Position numbers and translations under genes: made by a program | NCBI RefSeq assembly: GCF_041146395.1 | Contig: NC_090990.1 | Span: forward strand, 43,720,001-43,784,000 | Length of the DNA: 64,000 nucleotides | Reading direction: 5' to 3' | Source of the DNA: Eulemur rufifrons | Taxonomy: Eukaryota; Chordata; Mammalia; Primates; Lemuridae | Shown here: piece after piece, positions 33,791 through 45,480 of the stretch | Layout: each line of letters begins with the position of its first letter | Numbering within the stretch: position 1 is the first letter of the stretch | Notes under the pieces: generated by a model | What the model saw: the letters and a program-made list of their open reading frames with translations, nothing else | Told to the model about the DNA's origin: nothing | Databases searched by the model: none

Positions 33791-35185
33791 CAGGAACATT
33801 TCTCCATGACATAATGTAGTCTCCTGCTGAAGGGTCATGAAAGCAAAAGAGAGTAGGTCCAGGACGTGAGGACGGTACAGTAGGTGTGGGCTGCGTCCTG
33901 GCTGCCTAGGGAGTGTTGGATCTTTTCACTTTTCTGAGAAGACAACATTTCTCTGTTCTTGCTCATTTGGGTGGGGCCTTACTCAGGTTTTTTAGGAGAG
34001 GTCAGCTGTGACGTCCATGGTTCTGCTGGGTTTTTGTACTTCAACCAGATTTGAAAAGTGATGCCAATTTCACCTTGAAAGTGTGTGTCATGGTTTCGTT
34101 TAGGTACCTTCTGTCCATGATGCCCTCGTCACAAATTGCAAACCAGGAACGTCTCCCTTCTCATTCCCATCTACTCCTCTTTCTCAGGTTAGCTGGCTTC
34201 CTTTCCAAGGGTTTACACTGGGGGTGAAACCAGTAAAACACCCCAAACCTTTGTGCGTATTTCATTAGTTAATCTCACCGGGCCCGGCAGTTTCCGGAGA
34301 GATCTGGCAACAAATGAAGAGGGATTGGGAAATCTTGCCCCTACATTCCTGAGGCAGCCACGTTGCTGGAACCCCACACTGATGAGTCATGGTGTTTCCT
34401 TTCCCAGAGCTGGCCAGGTGGCGTGTGATGCCCTGCTAAGGGGGAGTGGAGGTGCCGGCTGTTTCTAACCACTTCCATCTGTTCTGGAAGTAAGGGCAGG
34501 TGTCGGGGGTCTCAAATGTGCTGCTGCCTCCCCAACTTAGCGTGCCTTTCTGGGCAGTCCTGATCCAAGTGATGCACCTTAGAAGGGATCTTGGAGGGTG
34601 TGTATTCTAGTCTCCCACCCAAACAGAGGACTCTCAGAATCCTAAACAGATACTTGCACACTACCTGTGGCGATGAAACATCCTCCCCTCCCCACAAGAC
34701 AGTCCATTCCAGTCCCAAGCAGCTTTACTAGAAAGTACATCATAATATTTAGGGAAATTCTGTGCCTCTGTAATTCTACAAACTGATCTAAATTTCTGCT
34801 CTTGGAGCAAGAAAGACTAAGTGATTTCTCCCTCTCACTGGTTGGTTCCTCAGGAATCTGAAGCCAGCTCCTCTGTCCTCCAGTCTTTCCCCTCTCCTAC
34901 TCTCTCCCAGCTTCTTCCATGCCTTTCTCTGGGTGAAGCAGCCTATCCCATCCTCCTCCTCCCGTCCCAGCCTCACCCTAGGTTGTGGTAGGCATTGTCT
35001 CTACCAGTGGCCCAATCGGGCAAGTAAAGTCACATGACTAGGCAGTCTCGGGAGATTCCAGCAGAGAGTTCTGGGGAAGCCAGTGGAGCAGGCTTTACTC
35101 CAGTTATCTTGCCTCTCTACTCCCCTGCCTAGGAACAAAGGAGCAACCCAAACTGCCCCTGACCTATCTATTTATGTTCTCTGTA
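33791..35185. other. Intergenic, no gene seen
   Basis: About 1.4 kb nearly free of recognisable repeats, with no domain-bearing open frame. Worth aligning for conserved non-coding elements. Confidence 0.4.
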
Positions 35186-35525
<340 letters not shown>

Positions 35526-36231
35526 GGTTCTGAGACTATGTGCTCTTTCTGTGATACCATGTGAATTTCCTGGTCCCAACTGTTTAAAACTCCAGTGACC
35601 TGGTACAGAAGTTCACTAGCGCACAAGTTCAAACCACATTCCAACCTCTCTTTCTTCTGCTGAATCAGAATATCAAAAATAGCCTCTCAAGTGAATCCAA
35701 GTAACGATAAGGCTATGATTTTATCCGGCCACTTACAGGTTCGCTGTCTGACATCTTGGTTGAGCCTCACCCTTTTGGGGAAACAGACAAGGTATTAAGG
35801 GCGCTGTGCAGATGAATAAACACAGCCTAGTGTGGGTGAGTTTCTTGTCCAAAGCAAGACAGCAGGACAGAACCTTGCGGTCTCCCCGGCAGGAGATGCT
35901 TTCCCCAGCTCTGTGCTGCCCCTCCCACAGGCACAAATACTGCGGGGTCTCCCCGGCCCGGGGTTTGCCCTTCCGCTCCTCCCTGCCCCGGTTGCTGTCC
36001 CTCTTGGGACATCCCGGCTGCATCGGTACAGACTGAGTGTGCCAAGGGCTTGCCTCCACTCCTACTCTCAGCGGTTATGAGTCATGAGACTCACACCAGG
36101 CAGGGATGGAAGTACAGGCTGAGAGCAGTGGGCGAGAGCAGTTCAGAAGTCTGGGAAGAATGAGGCAAGGGAGGAAGAGGGGACTTCATTGTTCTCTAAC
36201 TCTGGGATGTGTGGGCCCCAGAGAACGGGGG
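35526..36231. other. Intergenic, no gene seen
   Basis: Moderately GC-rich near 35,870-36,060, with overlapping open frames in four phases, none with family features. Confidence 0.4.
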
Positions 36232-36309
36232 CCCTGTTGTTCCTCTGGCCTTAGCAGGATGCAAGAAAGTCCCTGTTGTTCCTCTGGCCTTAGTGGGATG
36301 CAAGACACT
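36232..36309 (+). repeat. Tandem duplication, 39 bases x 2
   Basis: Two adjacent 39-base units beginning 'ccctgttgttcctctggcc' (36,232-36,270 and 36,271-36,309) differ at only about four or five positions. The unit is divisible by three, so it appears as a repeat in a chance open frame. Confidence 0.92.
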
Positions 36310-36524
36310 GGGCTCGTTTCTTTGAATTCATGTGAGAAATCCTGGCTCTGTCAGCTGAACTTCAGCTACACTCTTCCAAACCATGACTGATGGAAAATGA
36401 AGTCCGCCCTCCAAAGCTGCTCCAAGATCATGGGAGGCTGACAAGTGGAAGACACTAGAAACCAACAGAAGTAAATTACTCAGCAGTCCAAACCTCCTTT
36501 CCCCAGCCGCACTACTAAATAAAT

Positions 36525-36690
36525 TTTCATACATCCATTCAACCACCTACTCAGCCAGCCAGCCAGCCAGCCAGGCAGGCATCCTCCCATGAGTGCCTGC
36601 CGGTGCCAGGCCTGTCCTGGGCCGAGGGAGCACAAAGGCAAATAACACCTAACCCCTGACTCTGAGGACCTCACAGTCCACACAGCAGCC
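36525..36690 (-). repeat. L2-type LINE 3' end with (CAGC)n
   Basis: 'tacatccattcaaccacct' and 'ggtgccaggcctgtcctgg' are the reversed L2 end. A (CCAG)n run sits inside at about 36,552-36,575. Confidence 0.6.
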
Positions 36691-37089
36691 ACCACCTGCT
36701 GGGGGCTTCCTACCTGTTTGTTGAATGAATAACACAGAAGTATATGAATAATTACAATAAAGAGCTGTAAACCATACTTCCTGTCCTCCCCACTAATGCA
36801 GATGATTTACCTAGAGTGGCAGAAGACATTGGTAGAAAAACCTAACTAGTCCTTAAGCTTGTCTGGTTTTTCTCATTTCTTTTCAGTGATGAGTGGGTAG
36901 AGTTTTGGAGGTGGGGGGAACACAACCCAATAGATAACATTGGCATTTATTAATAAAAAGACAACTGAAATAAATAGCATATGAGCAGAAAAGACAAAGA
37001 GATAACATGTGAGGGGAAAAAACGCAAATAAATAACATCGAAGAGAGTCAAAACTGGAGATGACCTTCCAAGAAAGCTAGTCCAGTAGT
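36691..37089. other. Intergenic, no gene seen
   Basis: Unassigned sequence with nothing coding. Confidence 0.4.
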
Positions 37090-37370
37090 CCTAATCTGTT
37101 TTGAGTCACAGAATCCATTTCTAAGGAAAGTGAAAGATTCTCTCCTCAAATAAACGCAACTGTGCACAAACATACTATATTTTTTTACAGTTTCACATGG
37201 GAGTATCACAGACTCCCTAAAGTTTATTCATTTCAAGGACCCTTCCACCCTCAACTTAGAATCGCTGATGGAGTTTATCACCTTCACCTCATTTAACAGG
37301 GACAGCGATATGACTTGCTCAAGCTCACATAGCCAGTTACTGAAAACATCAGGCAGTTTGGTCTTAAGGA
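37090..37370. repeat. MIR3-like SINE split by a possible hAT MITE
   Basis: The edges read 'agctagtccagtagtc' and 'gctcacatagccagttact' (SINE). The middle (about 37,095-37,260) resembles a known small DNA element ('ctccctaaagtttattcat'). Low certainty. Confidence 0.4.
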
Positions 37371-37399
37371 ACTCAGAAACCAGCTACCTGAGTTCCAAT

Positions 37400-37561
37400 C
37401 CTGCTTTCACCATTTTCTAGCTGTTAATATTTGACATCGATAAATCACTTAACTTCCTCATGCCTCTATTTGCTCATCTGTCAGATGGGGATAATAATAG
37501 TAACCTACTCCATAGGGTTATCGTGAGGATGAGGAGTTAATCCATGTTAAAAACTTAGAGC
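37400..37561 (-). repeat. MIR SINE, left part
   Basis: 'tttgctcatctgtcagatg' and 'ggggataataatagtaacc' are the reversed MIR core. It is interrupted by the hAT element and resumes at 37,760. Confidence 0.8.
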
Positions 37562-37751
37562 AAGGATTAGTAAACTGTTTTGTTAAAGGCTAGATACATA
37601 GTTTATGCTTTGTGGACTAAGAAGCACAATTTAAGATGATTATGGAGGTACCTATATAATTATTTAACAATGTAAAAAAAAAAACATTCTTTGCTCATGG
37701 ACCGTACAAAAACAGGATTTGGCCAATGGTTTGTACTTTACTAACCCTTAG
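37562..37751. mobile_element. hAT-Charlie-type MITE nested in MIR
   Basis: 'gttaaaggctagatacata', 'tatgctttgtggactaaga' and 'aaaacaggatttggccaat' are typical. The ends 'ggattagtaaac' and 'actttactaaccc' are inverted. Flanking 8-base duplication 'cttagagc' (37,554-37,561) and 'tttagagc' (37,752-37,759) within MIR sequence. Confidence 0.75.
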
Positions 37752-37759
37752 TTTAGAGC

Positions 37760-37815
37760 AGCACTTGGCACACAGTAAGCACTCAATACATGCTAGCTTC
37801 TGTTATCCAAACCAG
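37760..37815 (-). repeat. MIR SINE, right part
   Basis: 'gcacttggcacacagtaag' continues the MIR after the hAT insertion. Confidence 0.7.
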
Positions 37816-38290
37816 CGCTCTTTCCACTACTGTGAACTGCCTGTGCTCCATGTAGCATAAATAACAACAGGAAACAAGGTGTTGGCCGGCCAGCTTAGCT
37901 ACTCTTAAAAAATGAGCCAAGGTTCCCAAGATGTACAGAGCCTCCCTGCCCCTCCCTGTGTCAGGGCTTCCTGTCCACGGCCAGCTTGCGTAGGCCAAGC
38001 AGCCAAAGCTCTAATTATTTTCAGGGAGGCCTCCAGTTAGGTGCCAAGTCAAGGCAGGTGGGAGGAGCTGGGATGGTTTCTGGGCAGAGGTAGAGGAGAG
38101 AGGGGCCCACCCCCAGCTGCCAGTGTTCCAGGCTCTGGAGCACTATGCCGTCTTCCAGCTGTGGGGTGCTGGGAACGTCCTGCCTCCCGCACCTGTAGGA
38201 GGGATGTTCTTCCAGGTCAGCCACCTTCTGCCCACACCTACCCTACTCTAGAGCAGCCCCACCTAGGGCAGCTCCAGACACAAACTCAGC
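37816..38290. other. Intergenic, no gene seen
   Basis: GC-richer than its surroundings but not a CpG island. Open frames on both strands carry no family features. Confidence 0.4.
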
Positions 38291-38462
38291 TACAGTTTGT
38301 GAGTTAGAAGGGACCACACCATCTATTCCCAACGGCCACATTTACCGATAGGAAAACTGAGGCCTGCGGTGGGGAAGTGACTTGCCTGAGATCACATAGC
38401 AAGCATAGCCACCCTGGGATTAGAAACCCGGGCTCCCACCTTCCAAGCCAGTGCTGTTTCCC
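38291..38462 (+). repeat. MIR3-like SINE
   Basis: 'gagttagaagggaccacac', 'aaaactgaggcctgcggtg' and 'gacttgcctgagatcacat' follow this SINE from end to end. Confidence 0.7.
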
Positions 38463-38574
38463 TGCCTGGGTTGTCCTTGGTACATAATGAAAATACCAGA
38501 GAAGTTGTCTGTTCTAGTTTCTTATGCTCATCAGGGTGCAGCTGGATTCAATCCTGATACGGCCCTTTGCAGAC

Positions 38575-39365
38575 TGTATTCACTTGTTTATCAACATTTC
38601 CTGAGCTCCTTCTGTGTGCCAGGCTCTGTGCTGGGTACAAAAGATGAAAAAAGAGCCAACACCTGCTTTCAATGAGCTCAAATTACTGCTTGGTGTGGTT
38701 ATTGTTTCTCATTGGTTGGTTCGTGCATTTGTTCATTCATTCAACACTACTGAGCACACACTTGTGTCAGGCTCTGCACTGGATGCTGGGAATACAGCAT
38801 TAGTAAAGTCTCTGCCTTTATGGAAGTCATGATCTAGTGGAGGAGATACACAGTAAGCAAACACATGGACACAGTACTTTGCAGGTAGGTGCTTGACAAC
38901 AGGTTCTGCAGAAAAAAAAAGAGAATACCCTAACTAGTAGCCTTTGATGATTTTCTTGGTGTAAATACTCTTCCCATGGCCAATTTCAAGTTACCAACAC
39001 AGCATCTCAGAGCGCTGACTTGGGAGAGATGTGCACAATTGGCTGTCACAGCCCAGCACTGCGTAGACACTGTGCCAGATGACAGGTGCTTTGAAGGCAA
39101 AGAAGCAGGTTAAGGAGAGAGAGGGAGGGAGGTGTGCTATTTTAGATTGGCTGGTCAGGCAGGCACTTCTGCGGAGGCGAGATTTGCACAGAAACATGAA
39201 TGAAGTGAGGAGACCAGGCATTTAGTGAATATTCAGTAAATGCACATTCCAGGCAGAGGGAACAGCACATGCAAAGGCCCTGAGTCAGAACCACGCTTGG
39301 CCCACGCAAGGAATGGTGAGAAGGCCAGTCTGCAGTGAGCACGGGATTTATGGGAGCACATGGAA
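38575..39365 (-). repeat. L2-type LINE, long 3' part
   Basis: 'tgtgtgccaggctctgtgc' and a second copy of the same terminal motif at 38,765-38,800, then internal sequence such as 'cattccaggcagagggaac' and 'gcaaaggccctgagtcaga'. Two terminal copies suggest two nested L2 ends. Confidence 0.6.
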
Positions 39366-39544
39366 GGGGACTTGAATCTAACACCCACATGGGGCAGCAA
39401 TGAGGGCAAGAGTTGGGACAGGCTACTAGAGAAGATGATGTTTGAAGGGAATCTTAAAATACGAGGGCTGTCATCTGACTGCAGCTGCGTGGGACCCCAA
39501 GGAAGAGCCACCCAGCTGAACCGAGCAAGTCAACACAGATCCGT

Positions 39545-39615
39545 GAGCAGTAGTGTTGTTGTAAGCCATTAAGATTTGGGATGGTTTATTAAGCAACAAT
39601 GGATAACCAGGACAC
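39545..39615 (+). repeat. LTR 3' end fragment (MLT1-like)
   Basis: 'gtaagccattaagatttgg' and 'taagcaacaatggataacc' form the tail of a MaLR-type LTR. Confidence 0.5.
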
Positions 39616-39740
39616 ATGATATTATCCCAATTTTAGATGGGGAACTGAGTCTTGGACAATCAGAAGTTGACCAAAGTCACATGGCTGATAAGTGGTAGAG
39701 CCAGAGCTAAAATCCAGGTGTGCTGACCTTGAGAACTGCT
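39616..39740 (+). repeat. MIR SINE
   Basis: 'tatcccaattttagatggg' and 'agtcacatggctgataagt' match MIR. Confidence 0.7.
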
Positions 39741-40039
39741 GTTTGGACTCTCTTCTGCTCTATCATTACCATCCCCTCCCATGCCCTGGGCCCAGGAAGG
39801 TCAGGGAAGGTTGGAGCCAGCTATCTGAGTCTTTTTGCCAGCCCAAAGGGGAGGTCCTTTCATGGCATTTGTAGGAGCCCAGTTCTCTAAAGGCGGAGGG
39901 TGGTGGAGGGTAAGAGAAATGTGTTTCCAGGATCCTGATGCCCAGGGGGGCCCCCTCATGGCATGTTCCCATGTTCTCCCTTTCTCCATTCAAGCCCTGC
40001 TCTCCACCATCTGTCCCCTTGGGAATGAAGAAACTCACG

Positions 40040-40235
40040 TGTACTGAGCATCATCTGGCTAGGCACTTCACCTGGTGTTAGCTCCCACAATCCACACAGC
40101 AGGCATCTCAGGTAGGTACTGCCATAACTGGAGGGAAACTGAGACTCAGGGAGGGAAAGGCCTTGCCCAGTCTCACACAGCCAGCAAGTCTCAGAGCCTG
40201 GATTCCAACCCAGGTTTGTCTATTCTACCATGTGT
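40040..40235 (+). repeat. MIR SINE
   Basis: 'tactgagcatcatctggct', 'gaaactgagactcaggga' and 'tctcacacagccagcaagt' give nearly the whole MIR. Confidence 0.8.
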
Positions 40236-40484
40236 ATTCCTTCCACTGGAAAACAGGGCTGACGTTGCACACAACAGCATGGGCTTGTCAAGGGGTCTGG
40301 GAAGATGACCCTCACGGATGTGCCAGCGCAGATTCTGATACATCAACGGTGCTCAGTATATGCTAGGTCCCCTTCCCCTTCCCCCTCCATCCCTGCTGTA
40401 TCCCAGAGAAACGCATGGCCTGCCAAAGGGCAAGGGAAGTCCTTGAGTAGAAAAATACAACTCGATGTTTTTTGAACTCTCTGT

Positions 40485-40660
40485 GGTGCAATCTCATAGA
40501 TTATCTAATTTAATTCTCACAAATATCCTATGAATTAGGGGCTGTGATTAGGTCCACTTTACAGATGATGGGGTCAAGGCTCAGACAGAGAAGTAACTTG
40601 CCCAGTAAGAGATGGGTTCAGGATCCAAACCCTGGTGCTTTTGTCTCTGAAGTTCATGCT
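40485..40660 (+). repeat. MIR SINE
   Basis: 'attatctaatttaattctc' and 'ctttacagatgatggggtc' match MIR. Confidence 0.8.
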
Positions 40661-41120
40661 CTCAAACAGCAAAAGCTGCCTCAGTGCCTGAACTTGGAGC
40701 TCACCTGCCAGGTGCATGCCTGGCAGCCTGCCTGATAGAGCAAGACTGGGCAGGCCGATTAATGAGGGCACTGACTTGGGGACAGAATGAGGTCACATTC
40801 CAGGGGCCTGAGGCAAGATAGTCCATGCATCACTTCAGAAGACTTGCTCTTTTGGAAAAATACTAGCAAGGTTGGATATTCATGCCAAATAAGAAAACTG
40901 GATACTCAAAAAGGATATAAGGACTGAGCAAAGTATTCAATCTTTCAGGACCACAGGCCTAAAGGGGACCAGTTGCCCAGCCATGGGCCATCTCTCTCCA
41001 AGGACTTGTTCCTGTCCTGCCCCCTTCCCATGCCTGCCCCCAAACTCCAGAGCATTCACTGGCCTTCCCTTCTGGCTTCCAGCCCTCTTAGTATGTAGCT
41101 TAAGTACATATCACAGTGTT
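40661..41120. other. Intergenic, no gene seen
   Basis: Unassigned sequence. Nothing coding. Confidence 0.4.
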
Positions 41121-41765
41121 ATGAATGAATTGATTGACTTTACAGATCTTTTCTGAGCATCTACTTGACATCAGGCACTGTGTTAGGTGTAGTGAATATG
41201 GTATGTTTGCTTCTCCCTTGGACCTTACAGTCTAGTAAAGAAGTTAGACATTAAACTAGAAATGAGCATTATGGTAGGTAAAGTACAAGGTGCTACTATT
41301 AGTATAAGAACTGATGTTCTTCTTTTCTTCCTCCCTTCCTTCTACAAATACTTGTTAAGCACCTACTATGTGCTAGGACCAGTCTAGGAGCTAGGGATAA
41401 AGCAATGAACAAGAGAGATGAGATCCCTGCCCTCTTGGAGCTTATAATACAGTGAAGATTGGAGGATTGGACCCAGGATAGGAACAACTAGTGAAGGACC
41501 TTTGGAGTCATACTGAAAAGTTTAAATTTCATCTGGTTGACAAAAGAGAACCTCATATTGACTGAGGCAGGGGAATGGTCTGAGCAGATTTGTTTCAGAA
41601 AAATCACACTGGAAAACAACATGGAGGATGAGGGCAGGAGGTGAGACTGGAGGCTGCTGGGGTGGCAAGAGGGAAGTGTGGTGGTGCCCTAGACCGAGAG
41701 GGGTGATGAGCTGGGAAGGGAGCCCCACAGCTCACTCCTACAGCCAGCAGTGACAGTGGCACCCT
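41121..41765 (-). repeat. L2-type LINE pieces (two 3' ends in tandem)
   Basis: 'ttgacatcaggcactgtgt' at about 41,165 and 'ctactatgtgctaggacca' at about 41,362 are two reversed L2 ends. The second is followed by internal L2-like sequence. Confidence 0.6.
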
Positions 41766-43009
41766 GGACAGGATAGCAAGGCAGCACCTCTTCAAAACTG
41801 ATATTTTAAAAGATATGCACACATCTATTTAGTGGGCATGGAGAAAACAAATGATCTCTTATTAAAAATTGCATGCCCCTTGTTTTATGGTAATTCTGTG
41901 TGCTGAAGATAGCATTTCAAAGTGTTTGGGTTTGTCTTTTATTTCACAATTTCTCTGTCATTCGTTCAGCTACCCTGCTGGAAAGACCACATGGAGAGGT
42001 AGAGGGGTCCAGCTGAGCCCAGTCTCCAGCTGTCCCTACCAGGGTGCTGCCATTTGAGTGAGGATGTCTTAGTATCCTCAGACCAACCCTGCTGCCAGCT
42101 AAGTAACCCTCATTAAGGCCATAGGAAGCTGAAATATCTCCAGGGTGAGCCCTGCCTGGATTCATGATCCATACATTGTGACATATATTAATAGTAAAAT
42201 GTTTCTATCTTCAAGCCACTGTTACTGTTTGTTGTATGGTGATAGATAAGCAGGACAGCCCCATCTGTTGACACTCAAGGGACATGGAAGTTGGTAAGGC
42301 CCTGCACCATCCGAAAGTCTTGCCATCTGTCCCCTACAGAGGCCACAGCACCGAGTGTCCAGCGTCCATTCCACCCCGGCTGATGGGTCTAAGCCAACCA
42401 TGGCAACACCACTCTCCCTGCCAGTGATTGTGCCAGGTGCATGGCAGGGCTCTTGGGGACCCTAGTAAAGGACTTTCCATGGGTATCTGGCCTTTCTCTC
42501 CTGCACTGGATGTGAAAGAAGACACATGTCCTGACTGCCATTGGCACCCACCATCTGAACACAAGGAGAACCAGACTTGGGAAGAGGTTGATGCTATTGA
42601 GGGCAGAGGGAGAGATGGAAAGAACCTAGGGCCACAGTGGCATCATCAACTCACTGAATCAACCAACCCTGAAGCCCACCCTACTGTTGGACTGCTGCTA
42701 TCTATGTGAACTAATTTTTTTGTTTCTAACCTAAGCTAGTTTGTGCAGGATTTGTTTGCTGCTCAAGGCAACATGCTCAATGCTATAGTTCCTTTTCCAA
42801 AAATACAGACATTTTGTTGTTAAATTCAATTTTTTCATTTCTAGCTTTTCCTGAAATCAACCTATACTCACTTGCTGTAGTTAAAGCCCTGGAATGGGGA
42901 ATGAGAGAGAAATAATTTTGATCCAGCTGTCGTTTAAACCATAAATTTGACTTGCTACATAAAATCCATGAAAGCAATGCCTCTAAACAGTAAAAGAGCA
43001 CTACCAATG
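41766..43009. other. Intergenic, no gene seen
   Basis: 42,230-42,700 resembles an old unnamed LTR or ERV internal stretch ('tgatgggtctaagccaacc'). Open frames at 42,334-42,709 on both strands carry no recognised domain. Confidence 0.35.
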
Positions 43010-43275
43010 AATATTAATAATGATAATTATAAGAAGGATAACGAATATCGTTGAGGAGTTACAATACACCAAGCATTGTCTTAAATACCATATGGATTAC
43101 CTCATTTAATTCCCACAACGATTCCATGTGGTTAGAGATATTTTAATCTCATTTTGCAGAGTAGAAGCGGAGACAGGGAAAAATTAAGTTAATTTTTCTA
43201 GGTCACACAGCAGCAAGTGGTGGAATTGGAATTTCAACTGAGAAAGCCTGACTCCAGAGCTCTACCTCTTAACAG
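43010..43275 (+). repeat. MIR SINE, near full length
   Basis: 'acaccaagcattgtcttaa', 'attacctcatttaattccc' and 'aggtcacacagcagcaagt' follow the MIR consensus order. Confidence 0.85.
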
Positions 43276-44555
43276 CTATTCCAAGCCAAGAAAGTAGTAA
43301 CAAAGAAAGTAGTAGCACAAACATAAAGAAATAAATGGTTTTATCAATTTGTTAGTAAGAAAGAAGGACTCATGGGTGACGTGGATTTGGGAGTGAATGG
43401 ATCACTCCTGAGGCACAAGTGGACCCTCAACATTTTACACACCCATGAACACTATTTACTGATGTTTTTATAAATAGCTATATTACACATTTACATGTAT
43501 ACATAAATACATACATAGATATTATGGATTTCTTATTAATACTTCTTTTCTAGGTGACTTTCCAAACTTCAGTTTTGCTGACTATGGTAGTGTATTGGTG
43601 GGGGAGTGGGGAGTATAACCCTAGATGACAGGTGTCAAAGCCAAGCCCCACAGTGGGTGGTTTTCCCTCCACCAGCCCCGGTTTCTCCCTCTGGCTTTGT
43701 TCCCTCTTGGCTGCCTCTGAACTCACTGTGATAACACTTTCAATTGTAAAGTCACTTCACTGGGGCAAGACATAGAGGAGCTGGAAATCCCAAAAGTTCT
43801 ACATGTGTTGGAGACAAGACCTCGGTCCCTGCAATGTCACTGGCATTTCTGTTTAGAGGAAAGGAGCTTTGGATAGACTGGTTTTGTCTCTGATTCTGCC
43901 AGAGCCTGAGCAATACTGCACCTTACGTGCATCTGTCCTTCAGGCCCTTTGTTCAGAGAAGGAAAGCTTTTCAGTATTATTGCTAAAGGCTTCCACACAG
44001 ACACAGTCCTCACAAACAAACAAACAAACAGGTTGTCAGGTCAAATCCTTGGAGAAGTGAGTCTGTATTCAAAACAGACTCCCCCAAGGGTTGCGTGGGA
44101 AAGGCTCCTTCTCTGAGATTCGGGATTGGCAGTGGGCAACCTCCGAACAAAGACGGTCCCTGCACCTCCGAGGCTCGCGAGCATCTCACTGATCTTATGA
44201 AGCGGCCAGGCATGCTCCAGCCTCCTCAGAGGCAAGTGCCCTAGGGAACAATGTTCCTTTTCTGAAACAGACAGTGGTAAGCGGGAAATGCTGTTCCCTT
44301 TGGAGAATATGATTCCATTCAAGGCTGCTGAAGAAAATTTGTTTTTTGAATATGATGAATTTTTCTAGATGATGCCCAGGTCTACCAGCAACTTAAGAGA
44401 CCTACCACATTTATACTTAGCGTACCCACTCCCTGCAAAACAGCTCATAAAGATTACAACCTCCTCCCAAGTCAAAAGAACTCTCCTCCGATGGATGTCT
44501 GTATTGCTTCATTTCAGGCTGTTCCCCCAATACTTGCCCTCATCCTCTCCTTTGT
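43276..44555. other. Intergenic, no gene seen
   Basis: Contains an (AAAC)n run at about 44,016-44,031. Open frames over 43,837-44,322 overlap on both strands with no family features. Confidence 0.4.
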
Positions 44556-44900
44556 GCATTCATTTATGTAATTATTCAACGCATTCATCTATGAAGAGGC
44601 TATAACACGCCAGGCACTGGGCAAGCTATTGAGGATACAAGGGGGAACTAGATAGATCCAGCTCCTGCCATCACAGAGCTTAGCAGGGAAGGCAGACACA
44701 TTCTTGGAGGGTGTGAGTATGATTAGTAACAGAAAGTCGCGGGATAACACGGGCATTCTCAGGAAGGGCTGCAGATGAGGAGGACATCTAAACAGACTAA
44801 GGTCAGAGCATGCCCCCTTAAGCAAGTGAGGTCTAACCCAAGACTCAAGGCTGAGCAGTACTGGGCCAGGCACAGAGGGAGAACAGTGTCCCAGGCTATG
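44556..44900 (-). repeat. L2-type LINE 3' part
   Basis: 'aacacgccaggcactgggc' and 'ctatgaagaggctataaca' at the reversed end, then internal L2-like sequence to about 44,900. Confidence 0.55.
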
Positions 44901-45480
44901 GGAGGTGTGGTCCGTTGGCACTCAGCATCTACTCCGACCTCCTTCTAGTGTGTTAGTCCAGAAAGCTAAAACCCATTTCCTGGCTTCTTTTGTAATGCGG
45001 GCTCTGGATGTGATTAGTTCCATCAGTCAGATGCACTCCCGCAGGATTTGGAAGATGGAAGTGATGAGGTGGCCTCACTTCCCTGCTTCTGTGGCTTCTG
45101 CTGGCCAGTAATCACCCTGCACAGGGAGGTCTGGCTTTCCTGAGGCACTTCTTGATGTTGGTGTCTTCCTGTTCATTTTAGCTTCTAGATTATGGCTATC
45201 TGCTGATTTGCATGGTTTCCTGACCCTGGCAGACAGCAGCTGTAGACACAGTTTCCCAATTTCCCAGCAGCTTCTTAATGGCAGAAGAGGTGGACACCCC
45301 TGAAGTGGCCAGAGCTGCCTGCAGCTCTTTGGGGTTGTCTCAGAGCCTCATTTTCCAGGCTTGGCATTACTTCTAAAACCCTGTCATACTCTGTACTAAA
45401 TAAAACCTTTTCTGCTCAATCTAACTAGAGTATGTTCTGATTCCTGCCACTGAGCCCTAAACTACTTAGAGACCATAGGA
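44901..45480. repeat. Probable old interspersed repeat, unnamed
   Basis: 'ggctctggatgtgattagt' at the start and 'aataaaaccttttctgctc' near the end read like an old mammalian repeat with an LTR-style tail. I cannot name it. Confidence 0.35.
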
